DNA of 7,927 bases from the NCBI GenBank assembly GCA_021803885.1, contig JAJZKY010000186.1, forward strand, positions 1 through 7,927, in the 5' to 3' direction. Source of the stretch: Planctomycetota bacterium. GTDB taxonomy: Bacteria; Planctomycetota; Phycisphaerae; WQYP01; JAJZKY01. Made by a program: the position numbers and the translations under genes. Within the stretch, counting starts at the first letter, position 1. The number at the start of each line of letters is the position of its first letter. Below are positions 1-6,400 of this stretch, one piece after another. The notes beneath the pieces are model-generated. The model did no database searches. It was not told where the DNA came from and saw nothing but the letters and a program-made list of their open reading frames with translations.

Positions 1-1061
1 ACAATGCGTTGCCCGTAATGCATTGCCGATGCGCGCCAGTTTCCGGTCAAAATCGCGGTTGCTGCTGGCGTTATAGCTCAAACCGCCGGTGGCATAGGCA
101 TAGCTCCAGCCGCGCAGCTTGATAAAATGCCCCAAAATGGTCATCACCCCGGCCTTGGCGCCCTTGGCAGCCAGTTCGATGGTGGGGCCAAAATTGGCAT
201 CGCACGAGGAACACGGCTCAGGTGCGCCATTCCGTCCAATGGGAGAAGCTGGATGTATGACCCGGCTCGATCCCGGGCCGGTGCCATGTTCTGAGGGCGA
301 ATACGGGTTCTCGGGATGCGCTTTGTACCGGTTGGGCTTGATTCTAAACACCGGCGTCGCATTTGACATGGAGGCCTGCACGATCGCCTTGGCATATTCA
401 CTGCCCGAGGGGTTCTGCCGGCTGATCACCAGAATTGCGCGCTGACGCGCGATCGGCTGATGAGAAATCCGCAGCACCGCCAGCGTCAGAGCTTCGGTAA
501 TGTCATTGCCTTTAGGGCCAACCTTCAGCGATCGCAATGTTTCAATGATGCCCGTTTGCGCCCGGTAAAACTCAATATCTGCCGGGTATCGTTCCCGGCC
601 ACAAAAATCGCGGCCCGGCCCTTTGCGCCCACCACCATATTCGCCAGCAGCAAGGCGGAGCGTTTGGCCTGTTCCACAGCCGCATATTCGGTGGTGTCAA
701 TGATGATGGCGATGGATACCGGACGGGCTTCATTGTCGAAGGCCACCAGTTTCTGCACATGGCCATCGTCTTCCACTTTGAAATTTCCCGCCTGCAAGCC
801 TAATTTTGCATTGCCCCGCTTATTCAGCACCAGCACGGGAATATCCACCAGGTTCACGGCCGCGCGGATGGTCTGCGTCGGCGGGCCAATGAGTTGGGGT
901 GTTGCGCTGGTGTTTGGCTGCGGGGTAGGGGTCAAAGGCGGAGCCTGCGTCTGCCAGCTTGGGTAGGCTTCCTGCCCCTGACACAATGAAACGCAGCCCA
1001 ATGCCCACCCCAGGCTCAGGCAAATGATCACCAGCCACTTTCGAAAGCCGGACTTCTGCAT
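1..1061 (-). pseudogene. Secreted VWA-like protein (VWFA-related Acidobacterial domain type), frameshifted and cut by the window edge
   Basis: The gene starts at ATG 1059-1061. Residues 1-30 form a signal peptide: basic KSGFRKW, then a hydrophobic stretch to about residue 26, with likely cleavage near CQG/QEA. A Pro/Thr-rich linker follows (about 41-64). Next comes the family's N-terminal strand region (AVNLVDIPVLVLNKRG, then NFKVEDDG) and the start of a VWA domain (SIAIIIDTTEY, about 116-126). The first frame ends at a stop at 525. Homologous-looking sequence continues in a different frame, with no stop, from about 555 to position 1 (TGIIETLRSLKVGP, GNDITEALTLAVLRI, AILVISRQNPSG, FDRKLARIGNALRA). 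One base missing in the T-run at 555-557 would join the two. The metal-site motif is degenerate: DTTEY instead of DxSxS. In this family the domain is a predicted extracytoplasmic binding module; the ligand is unknown. It lies 59 bp downstream of the membrane protein gene on the same strand. The family call is firm. Whether this is a true pseudogene or a sequencing error is open. Confidence 0.8.
555..557 (-). other. Probable single-base frameshift in the VWA gene
   Basis: Reading the minus strand, the frame that gives RQILSFTGRK runs into a stop after 10 more codons. The frame one base away gives TGIIETLRSLKV and stays open to the window edge. Adding one A to the short A-run (TTT on the plus strand) gives a continuous SFTGRKTGIIETLRSL. 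The exact position cannot be fixed, because the second frame is also open for some distance upstream, but a homopolymer is the natural site for an indel. Confidence 0.7.
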
Positions 1062-1120
1062 ACCTTTACGCTAACCCATTTCAGCTAATCAGCCGGGGAA
1101 TTTCTGGACAATTACCAATG

Positions 1121-1510
1121 CTAATGACGGCTGGCGCCGGCGGAACGGGTAATCAGAAACACACCCGTCACCACCGCCAGAGCGCCCAGCCAGCGCTCCA
1201 GAGGGATGTCTTCGTGCAAAAAGAACTTTGCCATCAACAAAAGCAGCACATAGCTCATGCTGGTGAGCGGAAAAGCATAGCTCACCTCCACTTTGGATAA
1301 AATCGCCCACCATAGAATCACTTCAGGAATATATAGCCCGATTCCCAGCAGCACGCGCCAGTTTCCCAGCGCGCTCCAGGTAAAGTCCCAGAGCGCGGGC
1401 AAATGCCAAAGCGGCGCCGAGGGAGGGGGGAGCTGGTTGACTCCGGCTTTATATAAAAGCTGCGCCGAAGCCTCCAGCAGCACTGCAATGAGAATCAACA
1501 AAAAAATCAT
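1121..1510 (-). CDS. Small four-helix EamA/ArnE-like membrane transporter
   Basis: This is a 129-residue inner-membrane protein of the drug/metabolite transporter superfamily, with one four-helix repeat. Predicted helices are at about 2-22, 52-73, 78-98 and 105-122. The stretch SYAFPLTSMSYVLLLLMAKF, an acidic HED loop and ERWLGALAVVTGVFLI resemble the ArnE half-flippase and other single-repeat EamA proteins. Glu13 in helix 1 sits where the proton-coupled Glu of small multidrug-resistance proteins lies (AVLLEASAQLL). Such proteins usually act as dimers. The substrate cannot be read from the sequence; a polyprenyl-linked sugar or a lipophilic compound are options. I chose ATG 1510 because helix 1 begins there directly and GGAAAAAA precedes it. 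ATG 1606 or TTG 1612 would add a Pro-rich soluble tail of 32-34 residues that also has coding-like codons, so the start is uncertain. It may be co-transcribed with the VWA gene 59 bp downstream. Confidence 0.8.
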   Translation of the reverse strand: MIFLLILIAVLLEASAQLLYKAGVNQLPPPSAPLWHLPALWDFTWSALGNWRVLLGIGLYIPEVILWWAILSKVEVSYAFPLTSMSYVLLLLMAKFFLHEDIPLERWLGALAVVTGVFLITRSAGASRH

Positions 1511-1633
1511 GGCTTTTTTCCGTCGGGTTGGCGGGTTAGGCGCAGGGTTCACGCCGGCCCGGATGGCGCCCGCATCCGCCGGTGTTGGAATGGGCTTCAG
1601 CTCCATAAGCAAACCCGTGCCCGCGGGAGCTTT

Positions 1634-1655
1634 TGAGCCTTTTCCGCCAGGCTCA
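1634..1655. promoter_or_regulatory. Perfect 6-bp inverted repeat, candidate operator
   Basis: TGAGCC at 1634-1639 and GGCTCA at 1650-1655 are perfect reverse complements separated by 10 bases. The dyad lies in the gap between the divergent membrane-protein and quinone-reductase genes, just upstream of a possible promoter for the latter. The half-site spacing of about 16 bp suits a dimeric repressor, but no regulator gene is nearby. If the membrane protein starts at 1606 or 1612, the dyad would lie in its 5' leader region. This is a pattern only; a 6+6 dyad can occur by chance. Confidence 0.3.
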
Positions 1656-1667
1656 TGCAGGATTTCT

Positions 1668-1697
1668 TTGCTTCCATCGCGAACCCCAGATTACAAT
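1668..1697 (+). promoter_or_regulatory. Possible sigma70-type promoter for the quinone reductase gene
   Basis: TACAAT at 1692-1697 matches five of six bases of the -10 consensus. A weak -35-like TTGCTT (1668-1673) lies 18 bp upstream. The predicted start near 1704 would give a leader of about 38 bases containing the ribosome binding site at 1728-1735. The -35 match is poor (three of six), so confidence rests on the -10 box. Confidence 0.35.
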
Positions 1698-1741
1698 GAA
1701 CGTTTGTAGTTGAAAACATTCGGTTTCAGGAAAGGCGCGGC

Positions 1742-2692
1742 ATGAAGGTCATCACAGTTGAGTCTTACGGCGGTCCCGAAGTACTCAAGTATAGCGAAGC
1801 ACCCACGCCCGCCACGGAGCCTGGCTTCGGGCTGGTCAAGGTTGAGGCGATCGGAGTCAACTTCGCCGATTGCATGATGCGTACCGGCCATTATCCCGGC
1901 GGTCCGCAACCTGCGTTTGTCCCCGGGCTGGAGGTGGCCGGCATTGCGGTCTCCGGCGCCCACCAGGGCAAGCGCATCATGGGCATTGTCGAGCATGGCG
2001 GATATGCCGAATATGCCCTGGTGCCCGACGCTCTCGCTTTTCCCTACCCCACCGAGCTCAGCGCCGAACAGGCGGCGGGTTTTCTCGTCACCTATCTTAC
2101 GGCGTATTACGCGCTCTGGATGGCGGACCTGAAACCTGATGAAAAGCTGCTGATTCAGGCCGCCGCGGGCGGCGTTGGCACCGCCGCAGCGCAACTGGCC
2201 CGCCAGATGGGGGCCGAAATTTTTGGCATCACCAGCAGCCCGGAAAAAGCCGAATGGCTGCGCCAGTCCGGCCTGGAGCACGTCATTGAAAGCTCCGACT
2301 ACAACTACCGCGAGGCCGTGCGCGAGCAGTCGGGCGGAGACGGCATTGACATTATTCTCGAAAGTGTCGGCGGCGCCACCCTGGCCGCCGATCTGGAGCT
2401 CCTGCGGCCGCTGGGCCGTTTAATCGTCTACGGAGCCCTCAGCGGCGACCCCGGCCATTTGCATCTGGGCCAGTTGTTTGCCAACAGCTTGAGTGTCCAC
2501 GCGCTGCATCTCCGCAGCCTGCTGCAATCGCCGGAATCGGTCTCCATGGCCATGGACGAGTTGCTGGAATATGCCCGCCGTAAAAAGGTTCAGCCTGTGA
2601 TCGGCGCCGTATATCCGCTGGCCGAAGCCGCCGAGGCTCACCGCCTGCTTGAAAGCCGCGCCAGTTACGGCAAAATCATCCTGAAGCCCTGA
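1742..2692 (+). CDS. Zinc-less NAD(P)H:quinone oxidoreductase, MDR superfamily
   Basis: This is a 316-residue cytoplasmic reductase of the medium-chain dehydrogenase/reductase superfamily, quinone-oxidoreductase branch. It is expected to pass hydride from NADPH to quinones or to reactive alpha,beta-unsaturated carbonyls. The N-terminal GroES-like catalytic domain (about 1-120) contains GVNFADCMMRTGHYPG (38-53) and PGLEVAGIAV (61-70). The Rossmann domain carries the nucleotide-binding motif AAAGGVGTAAAQLARQMGA (140-158) and the late strand GRLIVYGALSG (225-235). The C-terminal VIGAVYPLAEAAEAHRLLES, ending GKIILKP, is typical of the family. The catalytic and structural zinc ligands of alcohol dehydrogenases are absent, as expected for this branch. 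Length is normal. The start is supported by AGGAAAGG at 1728-1735, six bases before the ATG. It stands alone on the plus strand and converges on ubiX with a 21-bp gap. The exact substrate is unknown. Confidence 0.92.
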   Translation: MKVITVESYGGPEVLKYSEAPTPATEPGFGLVKVEAIGVNFADCMMRTGHYPGGPQPAFVPGLEVAGIAVSGAHQGKRIMGIVEHGGYAEYALVPDALAFPYPTELSAEQAAGFLVTYLTAYYALWMADLKPDEKLLIQAAAGGVGTAAAQLARQMGAEIFGITSSPEKAEWLRQSGLEHVIESSDYNYREAVREQSGGDGIDIILESVGGATLAADLELLRPLGRLIVYGALSGDPGHLHLGQLFANSLSVHALHLRSLLQSPESVSMAMDELLEYARRKKVQPVIGAVYPLAEAAEAHRLLESRASYGKIILKP

Positions 2693-2713
2693 AGCGGTTT
2701 CACCCGCATCGCA

Positions 2714-3340
2714 TCATTTTGCTTCGCCGCCCGGCCAGCGAAACATCCCGGCCGGGTCAAGCTGGAAATGTGCCAGCACCCGCGCCACAAACTGCCGCAT
2801 GCCGTCTTCGGGCGTGACCGCGCGGTCGTAAAATGTGGGCATGATGGGGAAAACGGTTGCGCCCGCCTCGGTTACGGCCAGCATATTACGCAGATGGATC
2901 AGGTTGAACGGAGTTTCCCGAATCGCCAGCACCAGCCGCCGGCGTTCCTTCAGGCAAACATCGGCCGCGCGTTCGATCAGGTTATCGGATAATCCGTGCG
3001 AGATGGCGGCCAGCGTACCCATGCTGCAAGGCAGAATCAGCATGCCCTGATGGGCAACGGAGCCGCTGGCGATGGCGGCGCCGATATCGCGGGGCTCGAG
3101 ACATTCGATTTTTTCCCGTCCGATGCCGCCGCGCAGCAGAAAATCCGGCAGAGTTTGGCCACTGGCGGGACGCTCGCCCAGTTCTTCCCACATCACCCGC
3201 CGGCCGTGATCGGAAACAACCAGGTAAATATGGCCCACCCTGGCATCGGCGGCCAGGTATTGCAAGGCCATGCGGCCCAGCGCGATGCCGCTGGCGCCGG
3301 TCAGCGCCAGTATCAGAGTTTGGGAGTCTGCCGTTGTCAT
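2714..3340 (-). CDS. ubiX: Flavin prenyltransferase UbiX
   Basis: This 208-residue enzyme joins a dimethylallyl group to reduced FMN, forming prenylated FMN, the cofactor of UbiD-family decarboxylases used in quinone and aromatic-acid metabolism. The flavoprotein fold shows TGASG (14-18) near the N-terminus, ASGS (91-94), the phosphate loop PCSMGT (104-109), NLIERAADVCLKERR (120-134), the strongly conserved RETPFNLIHLRNM (141-153) and PTFYDRAV (168-175). By alignment from memory with Pseudomonas UbiX, the catalytic and phosphate-binding residues correspond to Arg124, Lys131, Glu142, Tyr171 and Arg187; all are present. Length is normal for the family. No UbiD lies in the window, so the partner is encoded elsewhere. 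The ATG has no clear ribosome binding site, but a -10-like TAAAAT lies 8 bases before it, suggesting leaderless or near-leaderless expression. A Pad1-type decarboxylase-subunit label would describe the same family. Confidence 0.95.
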   Translation of the reverse strand: MTTADSQTLILALTGASGIALGRMALQYLAADARVGHIYLVVSDHGRRVMWEELGERPASGQTLPDFLLRGGIGREKIECLEPRDIGAAIASGSVAHQGMLILPCSMGTLAAISHGLSDNLIERAADVCLKERRRLVLAIRETPFNLIHLRNMLAVTEAGATVFPIMPTFYDRAVTPEDGMRQFVARVLAHFQLDPAGMFRWPGGEAK

Positions 3341-3348
3341 TGGCTTGT

Positions 3349-3354
3349 ATTTTA
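3349..3354 (-). promoter_or_regulatory. Candidate -10 element of ubiX (leaderless type)
   Basis: Read on the minus strand, TAAAAT (five of six consensus bases) ends 8 bases before the ubiX ATG. Transcription would then begin 0-3 bases from the start codon. No purine-rich ribosome binding site precedes the ATG, which fits a leaderless message. No good -35 box was found at 17 bp. Confidence 0.35.
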
Positions 3355-3412
3355 TCGCTTCCAGGCGACTTTGCTCTGCGCGTATCCAGGTTGCAATCGC
3401 CCGCCCAGCCCA

Positions 3413-3455
3413 TTCTTTACTCTGCTTCTTCGCTTCTTCACATCTTCGTCCTCGC
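3413..3455. other. Pyrimidine-rich tract with a tandem octamer in the ubiX-kgd divergent gap
   Basis: On the plus strand 36 of 43 bases are C or T. The tract contains two back-to-back perfect copies of GCTTCTTC (3424-3431 and 3432-3439). It sits directly upstream of the candidate kgd -10 box and about 60 bp upstream of the ubiX -10. It has no coding appearance. A role as an upstream promoter element or a binding site is possible but unproven. Confidence 0.3.
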
Positions 3456-3467
3456 TATACTGGAAGG
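3456..3467 (+). promoter_or_regulatory. kgd -10-like box and adjoining ribosome binding site
   Basis: TATACT (3456-3461) matches five of six -10 bases and is followed at once by GGAAGG (3462-3467). GGAAGG lies nine bases before GTG 3477, a normal Shine-Dalgarno spacing, and directly abuts GTG 3468. It therefore favours 3477 as the start. The two signals are mutually exclusive: a transcript from this -10 would begin near 3468 and lack the GGAAGG. The -35-like TTCACA (3437-3442) is only 13 bp away, so TATACT may not be the real promoter. Confidence 0.4.
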
Positions 3468-3476
3468 GTGGCAAGC

Positions 3477-6400
3477 GTGAATTTAGACGATCGCATTCGC
3501 GCCTATTTAGCGGCATTAGGGCCGAACGAAGGATTTGCCGAAGAGCTGTTTCGCGACTTTTCCAGTAATCCGCAGGCCGTGCCCTCAAGCTGGCGTGAGG
3601 CTTTTGAAGCAGCCCTGGCCGGGACGACCAATGGGCATAAGGCCGGCTCTATACCGGCCTTGTCCGCCGCAGGAGCAGCGCCGGGCGTGGGCGTGATTCA
3701 ATCACCCCAGGAACCCGGCGCTGAAGCCCGTCCCGAACCCCTCCGGGGCGCCGCCGCGCGTATTGCCCTGAACATGGCCGCCAGTCTGGCGGTTCCAACC
3801 GCGACTTCCCAGCGCATAATTCCCATGCGGCTGGCCGAGGAGAATCGGCGCTTGCTGAACCAGCAACTGGCGCCGCGCGGGCGCAAACTATCGGTGACCC
3901 ATATTCTGGCGTGGGCCATTTTACGGGCCCTGCAGCGGCATCCCGCCATGAATCGCGCCTATGGCGAATGGGAGGGTCAGCCTGCCCGCCTCGATCCAGG
4001 GCATGTGCATCTGGGCTTGGCGGTGGATGTGGCGGCTCGCGGCGGCGGACGCACGCTGTTGGTTCCGGTGCTGCATCAGGCCGAAACTTTAAATTTTTCC
4101 GATTTCATCACCGAAACCGACCGCCTGATTCAAGGCGCCCGGCATGGCCAGTTGGCGCCGGCCGACTTGCGCGGCGCGACCATGACCCTGACCAATCCCG
4201 GCACCCTGGGCACCCAGGCCTCGGTGCCGCGTCTGATGCCGGGCCAGGGGGCCATCATCGCCGCCGGCGCACTGGCATACCCCAGCGGCTTTGAAGGCAT
4301 GCCGGAAGACACGCTGCATGCCCTGGGCGTGGGCAAGGTCATGAGCCTGACCTGCACCTACGACCACCGCATTCTGCAGGGTGCTGAATCGGGCGAATTT
4401 CTGGCCACCATCTCCTCCTTGCTGCTCGGCGAAGATGATTTTCACGAAAACCTCTTCCGCCAGCTCGATCTTCCCTTCCATGCCGTACGCTGGTCGCGTG
4501 ACGCCTCCCCGGGAGCCATGGGCCTCGGCGGTCATGATCCTGAAGCTGTGCGCAAGCAGGCGGCGGTATTGCAGCTTGTGCATGCCTACCGGGTGCGGGG
4601 CCATCTGCTGGCGCAACTGGATCCGCTGGCCACGGCCGCGCCCGAGCATCCCGAACTCGATCCCGGCCATTACGGGCTGAGCCTGTGGGATTACGATCGT
4701 AAATTCCTGACTTCCCTATCCGGTGAGCCCGCCGAGTCCGGCCCGCCGATGCAGACGCTGCGGACCATTTTAAATGTCCTGCGCGCCACTTACTGCGGCA
4801 CCCTGGCCTGCGAGTACATGCATATTCAAAATCTGGACCGGCGGCTTTGGCTGCAGCGCCGGCTGGAGCCGGCGCAGGGTCATTGGCCGCTGGCCGCGCC
4901 GCAAAAACGCCGGCTGCTGGAAAAACTCTCCGCCGCGGAAGCCTTCGAGCGGCTGCTGCATTCGCGCTATATCGGCCATAAGCGTTTTTCCCTTGAAGGC
5001 GCCGACAGCCTGATACCCGCTCTCGACGGCCTGCTGGCGCGCGCCGCCTCCGAGGGCATGGAAGAAATGCTGCTTGGCATGGCCCATCGCGGGCGTTTGA
5101 ATGTGCTGGTCAATATCATCGGCCAGTCCATGGCGGCCATGCTTTCCCGCTTCGAGGATATCGATCCTGAAAGTGTGCAGGGCTCGGGCGACGTCAAATA
5201 TCATCTCGGCGCCGAAGGCATTTACCGCGGCCAGGATCGCGAAATGCGGCTCTGGATGGCGCCCAACCCAAGCCATCTGGAAGCGGTGGATCCCATGCTG
5301 GAAGGCGCGGTGCGAGCGCGCCAGGAATTATTGGACGACGCGGCGGGCCGCCGCGTGCTGCCGGTGCTGATTCATGGCGATGCCGCCTTTGCCGGCCAGG
5401 GCGTGGTCGCGGAGACCCTGAACCTGTCGCAACTCGATGGCTATGCCGTGGGTGGCACCCTGCACATCATCGTCAACAACCGCATTGGCTTTACCACCGC
5501 CCCGGGCGCGGCCCGCTCCAGCCTGTATTGCACCGACGTGGCCCGCATGGTGCAGGCGCCCATCTTTCATGTCAATGGCGATGACCCCGAAGCGGTCGCG
5601 CGCGGCCTGCATCTGGCCTTCGACTATCGCAACGAATTCCACGGCGACGTCGTGGTGGATATCGTCTGCTACCGCCGTCACGGTCATAATGAAGGCGATG
5701 ATCCCAGCCTGACCCTGCCGGTTCTTTATCGCAATATTGAAAATCACCCCACGCCCCGCGCCATTTATGCCGCACAACTGGAGCGCGAAAAAATTCTGGC
5801 GTCCGGGGAAGCGGATGCCATCTTAAAGGCCGAACGCGACAAACTTGACGCCAGTCCCGCCGCACCCCCGGCCTCTTCCGCGGCACCGCATACCGCCGGC
5901 TCAGCGGCCCCGCATGCTACGCCATCCGCGGCTCCGGTCACGGCCGTGCCGGCGGATCGTCTGCGCGAAATTGCCCGTGGCCTGGCTGCGACGCCTGAAG
6001 GCTTTGTCATTCATCCCAAACTGAAACCCTGGCTGGAAAAGCGCACCCGTGCGATGACCGATGCCCAAGCCGTGGACTGGGCCCTGGCCGAATCGCTGGC
6101 CTTTGGCAGTCTGCTCCTTGATGGAGTGCCCATCCGGTTGACCGGGCAGGACACCGCCCGCGGCACCTTCAGCCAGCGCCATCTCACTCTGGCCGACTAC
6201 CATAGCGGTGACTTGTACACTCCGCTTGAGCACCTGCCCGGGCGCCGGGCCGATTTCGCTGTCCACGACAGCCTGCTTTCGGAAGAAGCCGCCCTTGGCT
6301 TTGAATATGGCTATTCCACCATTCATCCCACGGCTCTGGTTTTATGGGAAGCCCAGTTCGGCGACTTTGCCAATGGCGCTGAAGTCATGATTGACCAGTT

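Noticed and set aside
460..966. 168-codon plus-strand frame opposite the VWA gene
   Set aside because: The minus strand encodes a family-matching protein here; the plus-strand translation looks like a Cys/Ser/Ala-rich shadow.
1691..2281. 196-codon open frame on the minus strand
   Set aside because: It is antisense to the clearly recognised quinone reductase. It has no family resemblance or ribosome binding site, and long antisense frames are common in GC-rich coding DNA.
2691..2725. Possible bidirectional terminator between the quinone reductase and ubiX genes
   Set aside because: GCGG/CCGC (2694-2697, 2704-2707) and GAAGC/GCTTC (2691-2695, 2721-2725) can pair, but the stems are only 4-5 bp, cannot both form well, and the nearest T-run is only four bases.
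3270..3476. Upstream in-frame extension of kgd to an ATG at 3270
   Set aside because: The extra 69 residues lie over the start of ubiX and the intergenic gap and do not resemble the family N-terminus, which begins at about 3477.
2996..3568. 190-codon plus-strand frame across ubiX and the divergent gap
   Set aside because: It is mostly antisense to ubiX and then runs out of frame into kgd; no coherent protein features.
4089..4670. 193-codon open frame on the minus strand inside kgd
   Set aside because: It is antisense to conserved E2/E1 coding sequence and shows no recognisable domain.
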